Assembly: GCF_021730615.1 (NCBI RefSeq)
Contig: NZ_JAJLMN010000001.1
Coordinates: 4,989,501 to 5,053,500 of the forward strand
Direction: 5' to 3'
DNA length: 64,000 bases
DNA from: Lichenibacterium dinghuense
Lineage (GTDB): Bacteria; Pseudomonadota; Alphaproteobacteria; Rhizobiales; Beijerinckiaceae
The translations under genes were made by a program, and so were the position numbers. Within the stretch, counting starts at the first letter, position 1. Each line of letters starts with the position of its first letter. Shown piece by piece: positions 27,843 through 36,786 of the stretch. The notes under the pieces are model-generated. The model made no database searches and was not told the origin of the DNA. It was given only the letters and a program-made list of their open reading frames with translations.

Positions 27843-28554
27843 ATGCTCAACCTCGACCACGAACTGCACCTCCGCGCCCTCACGCGCCCACTCCGCAACG
27901 TCGCGGCCCTGCGCGATCCGCACGCGCGTCGCTCGGCCTTCCACCGCGCCGGCTTCGTCGACGTCGCGCCGCAGGACGCGCACCGGGCCGCCGACATCGT
28001 GCGCCACCAGCGCCGCGCCCTGCTGGCCGACGCCCGCGCCATGCCGACGGCCGCCCCCGTGCCGCGGCCGCAGCCGTCCGACGACGACCTGGTCGCGCTG
28101 ATGGCCGCGGCGCTCGTGCGCGCGGCCCGCTTCGACGGGCTCGACCTCGACGATGCCCTCGCGGTCGAGACGGGGCTGATCGGCCTCGGCTTCGCGCCGC
28201 TCGACGCCGGGCGCGCCGACCTCGTCCGCCCCGCGACCGCGCGGGCCCGCGCCCGGATGCGCCGCGCTGCTCGACCACGCGGCCGACGGGTCGGCCTTCG
28301 CCATGCTGATCCTGGCCTGGACGGCCGGCTACTGCCTGCTCTGCCTCCCGGCCCACGCCGCGGTGCTCGGCCCCGTGCTGACCGACGAGCGGCTGTTCAG
28401 CTTCTTCACTTGGGCGCCCTTCCTGATCGTCGCACTCCTGCTGCTCGCCTTCTGCTGGCGCGAGCGCGGCACCGCGAAGGTGACCGGCGACGAGACGGCC
28501 GTCGCCTCCGGCGCCGAGGTCCCGGTCCGCCGCCGCACCGCCGACCGCGGCTGA
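27843..28554 (+). CDS. Hypothetical protein with C-terminal membrane segments, probable frameshift near 28260
   Basis: From ATG 27843 (behind GGAGCACG) the frame reads LNLDHELHLRALTRPLRNVA and DDDLVALMAAALVRAARFDG up to about 28255, then degenerates into an Arg-rich string that runs through the next gene and is not credible. In the +1 frame, ALLDHAADGSAFAMLILAWT continues into two hydrophobic segments (GYCLLCLPAHAAVLGPVL and WAPFLIVALLLLAFCW), ending at 28554. I read it as one gene with a one-base error or mutation. Alternatively 28303-28554 is a separate small membrane protein, but no ribosome site precedes its ATG. Confidence 0.45.
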
Positions 28555-28575
28555 CCCGCCCGTCAGGAGACCGCC

Positions 28576-29130
28576 ATGTCAGACCCGGACGACTTCGCCC
28601 GCGCGGCCGACCGCACCGTCGGCGCCGCGCTCCGCGCTCGCCGCGAGGATCTCCACCTGTCGCAGGAGGACCTCGCCGCCGAACTCGGCGTCACCCACCA
28701 GCAGCTCTCGAAGTACGAGAGCGGGCGGGACCGCATCACCGCCGGCCGGCTCGCGGCGGCGGCGCGCTTCCTCGGATGCGATGTCGCGTGGTTCTTCGAC
28801 CCCGAGAACACGGTGGCGCAGCGGCGCAAGCACTGCGAGCTGCTGCCGCTGGAAGCCCTTCTGCCGAGCTTCGCCGGCGAGGGACTGACCGTGCGCGTGC
28901 TGTTCACGGTCGACGCCGAGGCGGGGGAGGCGGGCGAGCCGATCCTGTCGATCGACGTCGTCGCGCTCGTCGACACGGCTTCGCTGCGGGCGCCGCTTCC
29001 GCTGCCGCGCGCGCTGTACCCCGCCATGCTTCGCCACGGCGCGCCCGCGCTGCTCACCGTCGCGGCCGCCGAGCCCGGCTCCGTCCCGCTCGCCGACGCC
29101 GCGCCCCGCGCCGGCGCGGCGCTGAACTGA
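28576..29130 (+). CDS. XRE-family helix-turn-helix regulator
   Basis: A 184-residue regulator; ATG 28576 follows CAGGAGACCGCC. The HTH lies at residues 13-70: LRARREDLHLSQEDLAAELG then VTHQQLSKYESGRDRITAGR. The C-terminal domain of about 100 residues is beta-rich (LTVRVLFTVDAEAGE, EPILSIDVVALVDTA) and not recognised. It is the second Cro/CI-type protein within 1.3 kb, a sign of phage-like control. Confidence 0.85.
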   Translation: MSDPDDFARAADRTVGAALRARREDLHLSQEDLAAELGVTHQQLSKYESGRDRITAGRLAAAARFLGCDVAWFFDPENTVAQRRKHCELLPLEALLPSFAGEGLTVRVLFTVDAEAGEAGEPILSIDVVALVDTASLRAPLPLPRALYPAMLRHGAPALLTVAAAEPGSVPLADAAPRAGAALN

Positions 29131-29140
29131 GGGGGCCGGC

Positions 29141-29614
29141 ATGGCCTTCTCGGAGGAGATCAGGGCCGCGGTGATCGCCGCCTGCGCCCGCGGCGAGAAG
29201 CGGGGCGACATCGCGCGCCGGCACGGCCTGTCGAAGAACCAGGTGCTCGGCATCTATCACCGCCGCGACTGCCCCGAGCCGTCGCCCCTCCCGCCGTCCG
29301 TCGCACCGCGCGAGCCGGTCGGCGCGGCCGTGTTCACGGGCGCCGCACGAGAGGTCGACCGCCTGAAGCGCAACTGCTGCCGGTGGCCGATCGGCGACGT
29401 CGGGGAAGAGGATTTCCGCTTCTGCGCCGCGGTGGTCGAGAGGCCCGTCGTCGTCGGGCACACCGGCGTCGAGGTCCCCAACAGCTACTGCGAGATCCAT
29501 CGCGAGCAGGCGAAGGGCAGGCGCCAGCCCGCGCCGCCCGCCCTCGGGCAACGCTCCGCGCAGGGCTTCGGGGTGGGCCAGCCGACCGGCCGCTTGAGGG
29601 GCCGCGCCGCATGA
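29141..29614 (+). CDS. GcrA-family cell-cycle regulator (island copy)
   Basis: GcrA proteins bind RNA polymerase sigma70 and methylated promoters in alphaproteobacteria. This 157-residue protein has an N-terminal HTH-like region (EEIRAAVIAACARGEKRGDI) and the diagnostic C-terminal block NCCRWPIGD (residues 78-86), DFRFC and YCEIH, which form the Cys-containing sigma-interaction domain. It is shorter and more divergent than chromosomal GcrA and lies among phage-like genes, so it may be a mobile-element mimic redirecting host transcription. Its stop overlaps the next start. Confidence 0.78.
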   Translation: MAFSEEIRAAVIAACARGEKRGDIARRHGLSKNQVLGIYHRRDCPEPSPLPPSVAPREPVGAAVFTGAAREVDRLKRNCCRWPIGDVGEEDFRFCAAVVERPVVVGHTGVEVPNSYCEIHREQAKGRRQPAPPALGQRSAQGFGVGQPTGRLRGRAA

Positions 29615-29925
29615 GCGCCTACTGGCTGCCCCGCACGCGCCGGCTCGCCGCCGCCGGCCTGTCGCTCAGCGAGATCGGCGAGGCCGTGGGCCGCAGCAAG
29701 GTCGCGGTCTGGCAGCAGCTGAACGGCGTGCGCTCGTCGCGGGCCAGGAGCGGGCACAAGCCGCCGGCCCGCGATCCCGAGGTCGCGAAGCGCTCCCGCC
29801 TCCGGGCCGCGGCGCGGGCCGAAGCGGCCGAGACGAGGGACGACCTCGCGGCGCTATACCGCCGCTGGGGCGTCGAGCGGCTCGACCAGAGCGGTCTCTG
29901 GGACATCCGGAGGAACGCGCCATGA
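29611..29925 (+). CDS. Small DNA-binding-like protein (104 residues)
   Basis: ATG 29611 overlaps the gcrA-like stop (ATGA). The N-terminal part TRRLAAAGLSLSEIGEAVGR then SKVAVWQQLNGVR is a helix-turn-helix pattern of the resolvase/sigma-like type. The rest is charged and helical (RSRLRAAARAEAAETRDDLA). Function unknown; probably a regulator of the island. Its own stop overlaps the HerA-like gene. Confidence 0.6.
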   Translation: MSAYWLPRTRRLAAAGLSLSEIGEAVGRSKVAVWQQLNGVRSSRARSGHKPPARDPEVAKRSRLRAAARAEAAETRDDLAALYRRWGVERLDQSGLWDIRRNAP

Positions 29926-31145
29926 CGACCCGCGCCCTGGCCCGCGCACACCGCACCGCGCCGGCCGACCTCGACGCCGCTGCCCTGGACGGCGAGGTAG
30001 CGGTCCGGCCCGCGCCTGTCAAGGTCGGCCGCGGCGACACCGGCGACGCGATCGAGCTCACCCTCGGGGCGCTGCTCGACGGGCGCCTGCTCATCCAGGG
30101 CATGTCGGGCGCAGGGAAGTCCTGGCTGCTCCGCCGCCTGCTGGAGACCACGGCCCTCGCGATCCAGCAAGTGGTGCTGGACCCGGAAGGGGAGTTCGGT
30201 TCGCTGGCCGAGCGCTACGGCCACGTCCACCTCGACGCGGCCCGGCTCGACCCCGAGGCCCTGGCCGAGGCCGCCGGCCAGGCGCGCGTGCTGCAGCTGT
30301 CGCTGTGGGTCGACCTCAGCCAGCTGGAGCGCGGGCCGCAGATGGCGGCGGTGGCGGCCGTGCTGCGCGCGCTGGTGCTGGCCGGGCCCGACCACTGGCA
30401 CCCCTGCCTCGTTACGGTCGACGAGGCCCACCTCTTCGCGCCCCAGGCCGGCGGCGCCGGCGCGTCCCGCCAGGAGCGGCGCGCCTCGCTCGAGGCCGTC
30501 GCCGACCTGATGGGCCGCGGCCGCAAGCGTGGCCTCTGCGGCGTGCTGGCGACGCAGCGGTTGGTGAACCTCGCGAAGTCGGTCGCGTCCGAGGCCGGCA
30601 ACGTGCTGATCGGACGCAACGCGCTGGAGCTCGACATCGCCCGCGCTGCCCAGGCGATCGGCTGGACCCGGGACAAGGCGGAGGGCCATCTGCCCCACCT
30701 GCGGCCCGGCTCCTTCATCGCCGTCGGCACGGCCTTCAGCCGTTCGCCCGTGGTGGTGCACGTCGGCCCGGTGGTGACGCGCCACCGCGGCTCGACGCCC
30801 CGCCTCAGCCTGCCGCCCCCGCGGGGCGGCGACGGCGCCGCGATGCTCGACGTCGAGGACCTCGCCTCCGCCACAGCGTCGCGCCTCGCCGCGCTCCGCA
30901 GCGGCTGCCTGCCTGCGGAGGCCACGGCTGTGCGCCGCTTCATGCGCGAGCCGGGGGCCGCCGCGGCCGCGCTCGCCTACGACGAGCTGTGGCGCATCCG
31001 GCCTCTGCCGCGCCTCGTCTCCGGCCTCGCCCGCCAGCTCGGCCTCGGCGCCGCCGCGGTCGAGGTCGCCCTGTCGCTGCTCGACGGCTACGGCCTCGTC
31101 CGCCGCGGGCAGGGCGCGGACGGCCCAACCGTGGAGGCGATATGA
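29922..31145 (+). CDS. HerA/FtsK-like ATPase (DUF87 type)
   Basis: A 407-residue P-loop ATPase. Walker A is GMSGAGKS (60-67), a DPEGEFGSL segment follows, and Walker B is LVTVDEAH (163-170); ATQR with the sensor Gln is in VLATQRLVNL. This order is that of HerA-type helicase/translocases, though the N-terminal HAS barrel is short. A C-terminal winged-helix-like part (VEVALSLLDGYGLVRRGQ) may bind DNA. Such proteins pump DNA in repair, conjugation or defence. No NurA nuclease neighbour is present. ATG 29922 overlaps the previous stop. Confidence 0.8.
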   Translation: MTTRALARAHRTAPADLDAAALDGEVAVRPAPVKVGRGDTGDAIELTLGALLDGRLLIQGMSGAGKSWLLRRLLETTALAIQQVVLDPEGEFGSLAERYGHVHLDAARLDPEALAEAAGQARVLQLSLWVDLSQLERGPQMAAVAAVLRALVLAGPDHWHPCLVTVDEAHLFAPQAGGAGASRQERRASLEAVADLMGRGRKRGLCGVLATQRLVNLAKSVASEAGNVLIGRNALELDIARAAQAIGWTRDKAEGHLPHLRPGSFIAVGTAFSRSPVVVHVGPVVTRHRGSTPRLSLPPPRGGDGAAMLDVEDLASATASRLAALRSGCLPAEATAVRRFMREPGAAAAALAYDELWRIRPLPRLVSGLARQLGLGAAAVEVALSLLDGYGLVRRGQGADGPTVEAI

Positions 31146-31318
31146 CCGAGGGCACCCGCCACCTCCTGGGCCAGCCGCGCGACATGGCGCGCACCGGCCG
31201 CCACCCCTTCACGGGCGGGCCGGTCGGCGCGCTCCTGGCGGCCCGCCTGCCGCGGCTGATCGCCTGCGCGGCGCGCCTCGTCGAGGCCGGCGCCGCGGTC
31301 CGGGCGGTGCGGCCGTGA
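31142..31318 (+). CDS. Small hypothetical protein (58 residues)
   Basis: ATG 31142 overlaps the HerA-like stop (ATGA) and its stop overlaps the next GTG. The sequence TRHLLGQPRDMARTGRHPFT leads into a helix GALLAARLPRLIACAARLVE. No family recognised; coupling at both ends is the support. Confidence 0.45.
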   Translation: MTEGTRHLLGQPRDMARTGRHPFTGGPVGALLAARLPRLIACAARLVEAGAAVRAVRP

Positions 31319-31749
31319 GCCGGCCCGCCCTCACGCCGCGCGCCGTGTCGGCCGCCATGGCGGCGACCGCGGCGCTGCTCGGCCCGGAGCTCCGCGGCGG
31401 GGCGGGGCTGGCCGGCTCGCTGCGGCTGCGCGCCCACGCGGTCGAGGCCGTGCTTCAGGTTCACCCCGCGGTCGGCCCGGACGCCGCGCTCGTGCTGTGC
31501 GGCGTCGCCGGCGCCGATGCGGCGCTGCGCGTCGCCGCGGTGATGTCGGGCGAGGGCTGGCAACCGCGCCTCGCCGCCGAGCTCGCCCGGTTGCTGCGCC
31601 TGCTCGACGCCCATCCGGCGGTCGGCCGGCCGGTCGACCGATCCCCCGCCGGCGTCGACCTCGCACCGGCGCTGATGGGCGACCCGGAGCCGGGCCGCTC
31701 GGCCCGGGGCCTCCGAAGCGCTGGACCACATGAGGCCCGGAATGGCTGA
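31315..31749 (+). CDS. Hypothetical Ala-rich protein (144 residues)
   Basis: GTG 31315 overlaps the previous stop. Mostly helical and Ala/Leu-rich (AVSAAMAATAALLGPELRGG, then LAAELARLLRLLDAHPAVGR). No domain recognised. The end overlaps the DUF5131 start by a few bases. Confidence 0.45.
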   Translation: MSRPALTPRAVSAAMAATAALLGPELRGGAGLAGSLRLRAHAVEAVLQVHPAVGPDAALVLCGVAGADAALRVAAVMSGEGWQPRLAAELARLLRLLDAHPAVGRPVDRSPAGVDLAPALMGDPEPGRSARGLRSAGPHEARNG

Positions 31750-32908
31750 GACCAGTACCATCGAGTGGACCGATGCGACCTGGACGCCGATCCGCGCCCG
31801 GCACCGCGTTACGGGCGAGGTCGGCTGGCACTGCGAGCACGCGTCGCCGGGCTGCTCGAACTGCTACAGCGAGACATTCAACGAGCTACGCCTCGGTACC
31901 GGCTTGCCTTTCAAGCCGGGCCACCGCGGCGACGTCGAGCACTTCCTCGACGAGGCCATGCTGCTCGCCCCGCTCCGCTGGCGACGGTCGCGTCGGATCT
32001 TCGTTTGCTCGATCACGGACCTGTTCGGCGATTGGGTGTCGGACGCCTGGATCGACCGCGTGTTCGCCGTGATGGCGCTTTGCTCACGGCACACGTTTCA
32101 GGTGCTGACAAAACGCAGCGCACGGATGCGGGACTACGCCTCGCGATGGTTCGAACGGCTCGCGACCGGCGACGTCCGCGTGGACCACCCCACCGGGCCG
32201 GCGTGCTTCTCCGACCACGTCGACTGGACCATACTTCCGAGCGTCCTCCCCAACGTCTGGCTCGGCATCTCAGCCGAGGACCAGCGCCGGGCGGATGAGC
32301 GCGTGCCCGACCTGCTCGACACGCCTGCGGCGGTGCGGTTCGTGTCGGCCGAGCCGCTGCTCGGGTCGATCGACCTGTCCACGTACTTCCGCGATCCGAA
32401 TTACCATTGTCCGGACTGCGGCGGACACCTCGATATGAACGACGAGTGTCCCGGCTGGCACGAGTTCGGTGTTCCGCTCCGTCCTCACCCAGGCCTTGAC
32501 TGGGTCGTCGTCGGCGGCGAGAGCGGACCGGACGCGCGGCCGATGCACCCCGATTGGGCTCGGACCCTGCGCGACCAATGCGCAGCCGCGGGCGTGCCGT
32601 TCCTGTTCAAGCAGTGGGGGGCCTGGAAGCCGATCTGCACCATGACGGAAGCCGAGAGCGACACGCTCTATCGCTCCAACCGGATCGCGCGGGAAGGGGA
32701 GAGCCAGGGCACCCTCGACGAGTTCCACGGCCGCACCTGCAGGGTGCCAGACCTCGCCCTGGGGTACGGCGGGGCGACCGGCTTCGACGCCTACCGCGTC
32801 GTCGACGGCCACGGCGGCATGCTCATGTTCCGGGTGGGCAAAGCCGCAGCCGGCCGTCTCCTCGACGGCGTCGAGCACGACGCCATGCCGGAAGTCGGCC
32901 ATGGCTGA
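31742..32908 (+). CDS. DUF5131 (phage Gp37/Gp68-like) protein
   Basis: A 388-residue protein from ATG 31742. The family signature is complete: STIEWTDATWTPIRARHRVT, then CEHASPGCSNCYSETF (Cys cluster CxxxxxGCxxCY) and RRIFVCSITDLFG, and late VVVGGESGPDARPMHPDW with FLFKQWG. The Cys triad resembles a radical-SAM-like metal site. Such genes are frequent in phages and islands; activity is not established. It is followed with overlap by a DUF4326 gene. Confidence 0.88.
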   Translation: MAETSTIEWTDATWTPIRARHRVTGEVGWHCEHASPGCSNCYSETFNELRLGTGLPFKPGHRGDVEHFLDEAMLLAPLRWRRSRRIFVCSITDLFGDWVSDAWIDRVFAVMALCSRHTFQVLTKRSARMRDYASRWFERLATGDVRVDHPTGPACFSDHVDWTILPSVLPNVWLGISAEDQRRADERVPDLLDTPAAVRFVSAEPLLGSIDLSTYFRDPNYHCPDCGGHLDMNDECPGWHEFGVPLRPHPGLDWVVVGGESGPDARPMHPDWARTLRDQCAAAGVPFLFKQWGAWKPICTMTEAESDTLYRSNRIAREGESQGTLDEFHGRTCRVPDLALGYGGATGFDAYRVVDGHGGMLMFRVGKAAAGRLLDGVEHDAMPEVGHG

Positions 32909-33266
32909 GCCGGTCCGCATTCGCCTGTCTCGCGCCCGCGGGTTCGGCCTGCAGGCACTCAGCCGCGCCACGAACGGCCTTCCGGCGATCGTCGTGGCGC
33001 GGCCGTCGCGTTGGGGCAACCCGCACCGGTGGCAGTCCTGCCCGGCCGACATCGGCCCTGCCAACTGGGCGCGGGGCGCGGCCGTCGACGCGTTCCAAGA
33101 GGACCTGCGCGCGGGCCGCCTGCGCTTCACCTGTGAGGAGGTGAGGGCGGAGCTTGCCGGGCACAATATCGCCTGTTGGTGCCCCCTCGACGGGCCGTGC
33201 CACGGCGACGTGCTGCTGGACATCGCGCGGTGGGCGGCGCTCGCTAGAGAGGCGGCCCATGCCTGA
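32901..33266 (+). CDS. DUF4326 domain protein
   Basis: A 121-residue protein; ATG 32901 lies inside the DUF5131 tail. The DUF4326 pattern is visible: VVARPSRWGNPHRW near the start and HNIACWCPLDGPCHGDVLLD near the end (WC-C-CHGDVLL). The family is phage-associated and thought to relate to nucleotide or nucleic acid processing; no activity is proven. Confidence 0.85.
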   Translation: MAEPVRIRLSRARGFGLQALSRATNGLPAIVVARPSRWGNPHRWQSCPADIGPANWARGAAVDAFQEDLRAGRLRFTCEEVRAELAGHNIACWCPLDGPCHGDVLLDIARWAALAREAAHA

Positions 33267-33618
33267 CCGCCTCCCCTGCATCGTCCCGTTCTGCCGCCGC
33301 ACGGTGCCGGCCGATCGCACCCCAGCCGGCTGGGAGATCATCTGTGCCGCGCACTGGCGCGCCGTGCCGACGGCGCTGAAGGCCGCTCGCCGGCGGGCCA
33401 AGGCGACTGTCCGCAGGCTCGCGGCCGAGGACGAGGCGGCGCGCCTGCGCTTCCTCGCCTGCCCGGAGGCGCAGGTCTTCCGGCCGGACGGCATGCACCC
33501 GCTGGAGGCGGCGCGCTTGCATGCCGTGCACCGCCTCGTGTCGGCGGAGAACCGCAACGCCCGCCTGTGGCGCATCTGCAAACGCCGCGCGACCGAGGCC
33601 GCCGGAGGGATCGGCTGA
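33259..33618 (+). CDS. Hypothetical phage-type protein with Cys pair (119 residues)
   Basis: ATG 33259 overlaps the previous stop. It begins PDRLPCIVPFCRRTVPADRT and contains IICAAHWRAVP, a small CxxxxC...CxxH metal-site-like pattern, then a long charged helix. Similar short proteins occur in alphaproteobacterial phages. Function unknown. Confidence 0.6.
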   Translation: MPDRLPCIVPFCRRTVPADRTPAGWEIICAAHWRAVPTALKAARRRAKATVRRLAAEDEAARLRFLACPEAQVFRPDGMHPLEAARLHAVHRLVSAENRNARLWRICKRRATEAAGGIG

Positions 33619-33917
33619 TGGGAGCCCCGCAGACGACGGCCGTCCGCTTCCGCGTCGATCCGCGCGACGTGCCGCCCGTGAAGGCTGCGCGCCTGCTCGG
33701 CCTCACCCTGCCCAGCTTCGAGGACGTGCTGCCGCGCCTGCGCGAACGTGGCTTCCCGGTGCCCGATCCAGACACCGGCCACTTCGACGTCAAGGCGATC
33801 GAGGACTGGATGGATCGGCGGTCGGGACTCGCCAAGGTTGTGGAAGCGCGTGATGCTGACGCCGGCGACTTCTCGTCGAGGCTGGGACGCATCCGTGGGA
33901 CAGGCAGGCAGCGGTAG
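33618..33917 (+). CDS. Excisionase-like small protein
   Basis: A 99-residue protein whose ATG shares a base with the previous stop (TGATG). PVKAARLLGLTLPSFEDVLP then LRERGFPVPDPDTGHFDVKA is a MerR/excisionase-like winged-helix pattern, and VKAIEDWMDRRSG ends the domain. Its position 4 bp before an integrase gene supports a recombination-directionality role. Confidence 0.65.
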   Translation: MGAPQTTAVRFRVDPRDVPPVKAARLLGLTLPSFEDVLPRLRERGFPVPDPDTGHFDVKAIEDWMDRRSGLAKVVEARDADAGDFSSRLGRIRGTGRQR

Positions 33918-33921
33918 GACC

Positions 33922-35028
33922 GTGAGGATCCCCTACACGAGCGTGCGCGGCGGCAAGCGGTTCTTCGAGCCGCGCGGCCGCATGGTGGCGGAGGGCTTCC
34001 GACCGCGCTCCCTCGGCCCCGACGACGAGCGGGCCCGGCGTGAGGCGTGGCGCCTCTACGAGGACAGGATGGCGACCCGGGACGGGCGCGCGCCCGCGCC
34101 GGAGCCGGCAGCGTCGGGCCGCGCGTCGAAGGAGGCCGTCAGCCTCGGCCGACGCTACCCGCGCGGCTCGATCGGCGCCGCTTGGCAGGAGTGGATCCGC
34201 ACGGAGGAGTGGGGAGCGCTCGCGCTGTCGAACCGGACGAAGATCTGGTGGCCGGCCTGGGAGAAGCGCATCGAGCCGGTATTCGGCGACGTGCGACCCG
34301 ACAGCATCGCATGGCGCGCGACCGTCGCCGGCGAGTTCGGCGTCGACGCGGCCCACAAGGCCATGAAGGTGTGGCGCGCCCTCTGGGGCGTGCTGCAGGC
34401 GCTGCGCTACACGCAGCTGACCGACCCTTCGAAGAAGGTCACCAACACGGCGCCGAAGCCTCGCAACGTCCGCCACGAGTTCGCCAGCGCGCTCCACCTC
34501 GCGAAAACAGCGTGGCGGCGGGGTATCGCGGACTGGCCTGCATCATCATCGTCTGCTGGGACACCGGCTTTCAGCCGGGCGACGCCCGCACTGCTCTGGC
34601 GCGGCACCTCGGCACCGACCCGGTCAACGGCCGCCTCATCATCGACCGTTCGGCGGACGGCCGCGGCAAGACCGGCGCGCCGGTGATCCGGCACGCTGTC
34701 GCGCCTGGGCGACGCCATGGTCCGGACCTACCTGCGCGAGCTCGGCATCGAGATGATGGGCGAGGCCCTGCTCTTCCGCACCCGCCGCAAGCAGCCCTAC
34801 CGCGACACGGTCCTGTCGCACGACTTCGCCGACGTGCGGGCCATGGTGGATCCGGAGGACCATCGCCAGCTGCGCGACATGCGCCGCTCCGCCACGACGG
34901 AAGCGTTCCGCGGCGGCGCCGACTCGAAGGCCGTCTCGCAGAAGTTTGGCAACTCGATCGACCGCTCGGCCTTCCTCTTCAAGACCTACAATCCAGTCGA
35001 CCTGGAGCAGGTGCAGCAGACCGACTAG
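33922..35028 (+). pseudogene. Tyrosine integrase, broken by several frameshifts
   Basis: GTG 33922 reads RIPYTSVRGGKRFFEPRGRM, then a core-binding-like region (RGSIGAAWQEWIRTEEWGAL). After about 34510 the frame must change to follow LACIIIVCWDTGFQPGDART, again near 34605 (RHLGTDPVNGRLIIDRS) and near 34690 to MVRTYLRELGIEMMGEALLF and the catalytic tail LRDMRRSATTEAF, AVSQKFGNSIDRS and FLFKTYNPVD. Three lesions in GC-rich DNA suggest decay, though indel errors are possible. It closes the 26-35 kb gene string next to the 21-bp repeat. Confidence 0.8.
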
Positions 35029-35139
35029 GCGCGCGTGCGAGGACGTCGGAAAGGGAACAGCGGGTGAACCGTTTTCCGAATTCAGCAGCCCGTTTTTCCG
35101 AATGGAGCGGCGCGGAGCGCGCTGAGTCTCTCAGATTGT

Positions 35140-35160
35140 TGGAGCGGGTGAAGGGAATCG
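35140..35160 (+). repeat. Second copy of the 21-bp tRNA-Gly 3'-end repeat
   Basis: Identical to 23358-23378, 112 bp after the broken integrase. A further short shared stretch (ACCAGGATTCTTACC) occurs near 35214 and near 23268. Confidence 0.8.
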
Positions 35161-35380
35161 GCTCCGAAGCTCATTCCCCAGAGGAGCTTGGCTCCGATAC
35201 ACCGCCGGTTCTGACCAGGATTCTTACCAGTTTTCCGACCAGAAAATCGCTTCACGGGCGACGCCTGCCCGCCCGCACCGACGGGGCCGCGAACGGCAAA
35301 AGTGGGTGGAAACCTGTCAGTCCGCTTCCGGGCGTGACGTGTGCCGAAGCGGACATTATGTTTATGCAGCGCCAGGCTAG

Positions 35381-36786
35381 CACTACAGTTGCGGTTTTGT
35401 CCTGGCCTCTTACCTGATCCGTCGTGAGGAGGCGGCACGGGTTGGCGGCATCGATCGAGACGACGCTTGAGCTCTGGGCATCGTCGTTGCGGGACGTGAA
35501 GGGGCGGATCCGCCCGCTGTTCACGCAGGAGCGGGTGGCATTGTCGGCTGGCCAGTTCCTGGATGGCCTGCTGGGCGGAGAGCAACGCAAGACCGGCTGG
35601 TCGCGCGCGGAGGCGGCGGGCGATCCGGGCCCCTGGCGCCAGCAGGCCATCCTGGGGCGAGGCCGATGGGAGGCGGACGCCCTGCGCGATGTCGTGCGCG
35701 ACTATGTGGTGGAGCACTTGGCCGATGACGATGCCGTGCTGGTGATCGATGAGACTGGCTTTCTCAAGCAGGGCAAAGCGTCGTGTGGCGTCGGACGGCA
35801 GTATACAGGCTCAGCAGGCAAGATCACCAACTGCCAGATCGGCGTCTTCGCCGACTATGTTTCGCGCCACGGCCACGCCTTCATCGACCGTGCCCTGTAC
35901 CTGCCGAAGAGCTGGACGACGGACAAGGATCGACTGGCCAAGGCGCACGTGCCGCCCGAGACCGCGTTCGCGACGAAGCCGCAGATCGCGCAGGCCATGG
36001 TGGCGCGCGCCATCGCGGCTGGCGTGCCGTTTCGGTGGGTGGCGGCCGACAGCGTGTACGGCGTGGGCGCGCTGGAGATGGCGCTGCGCCGGGCCGGAAA
36101 GGGCTACGTGCTGGGCGTGAACGCCAACAGCGAGTTCCACTCCTGGGGCAAGCTTCCCTCCGTCGATGGCCGTGCCGAGGACATCGCTGCGGAGATCGAC
36201 GAGGTCGACTGGCGGCGCCTGTCCGCGGGCGAGGGCACCAAGGGGCCGAGGCTGCACGACTGGGCCTACTTCGAACTCGCGGACCTCGACGGGGCCGAGT
36301 TCGGAGTGACGCCGGCCTCGCCCTGGACGCGCGGCCTGCTGATCCGCCGCGCCATCGCCGACGGCGCCCTGGCCTACTTCACCACATGGTGTCCGCAAGG
36401 AACGAGCATCGAAACGTTGGTGACGGTGGAGGGCCATCGCTGGTCTGTCGAGGACGACTTCGAGACGGGGAAGAACGAGTTCGGCCTCGACCACAATGAA
36501 ACGCGGTCCTGGCACGGCTGGCACCGCCACGTGTCGCTCAGCATGTTGGCGCTCGCCATGATGGCGACTGTTCGCCACCGGGCCAATCTGGCCGAACACC
36601 CAAAAAAACTCCTACGGCAGCGTCTGCTGACCTGATCTGCTGGTCCGTGCAGGAGATCCGTCGCCTGGCGATGCGGCTGCGAGCCCGGCGGGTCGCTCCG
36701 GCTCACATCATCGCCTGGTCGTGCTGGAGGCGCGCTCACCAAGCGCGGGCCCGGAGAGCTCACCTGCAAAAGATGCAACTGTAGTG
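35381..36786. mobile_element. IS701-family insertion sequence, complete
   Basis: A 1406-bp element with 12-bp perfect inverted ends CACTACAGTTGC and the target duplicate CTAG at 35377-35380 and 36787-36790. It holds one transposase. Confidence 0.92.
35424..36635 (+). CDS. IS701-family transposase
   Basis: A 403-residue DDE_5 transposase from GTG 35424. The catalytic features are LVIDETGFLKQG (first Asp), WVAADSVYGVG (second Asp) and WSVEDDFETGKNEFGLDH (Glu region). QYTGSAGKITNCQIGVF is the family's conserved block. Full length, no frameshift. Confidence 0.95.
   Translation: MRRRHGLAASIETTLELWASSLRDVKGRIRPLFTQERVALSAGQFLDGLLGGEQRKTGWSRAEAAGDPGPWRQQAILGRGRWEADALRDVVRDYVVEHLADDDAVLVIDETGFLKQGKASCGVGRQYTGSAGKITNCQIGVFADYVSRHGHAFIDRALYLPKSWTTDKDRLAKAHVPPETAFATKPQIAQAMVARAIAAGVPFRWVAADSVYGVGALEMALRRAGKGYVLGVNANSEFHSWGKLPSVDGRAEDIAAEIDEVDWRRLSAGEGTKGPRLHDWAYFELADLDGAEFGVTPASPWTRGLLIRRAIADGALAYFTTWCPQGTSIETLVTVEGHRWSVEDDFETGKNEFGLDHNETRSWHGWHRHVSLSMLALAMMATVRHRANLAEHPKKLLRQRLLT

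Noticed and set aside
28303-29174. C-terminal half of the 443-codon frame beginning at 27843
   Set aside because: Arg/Ala string overlapping a clear XRE regulator and a membrane segment in other frames.
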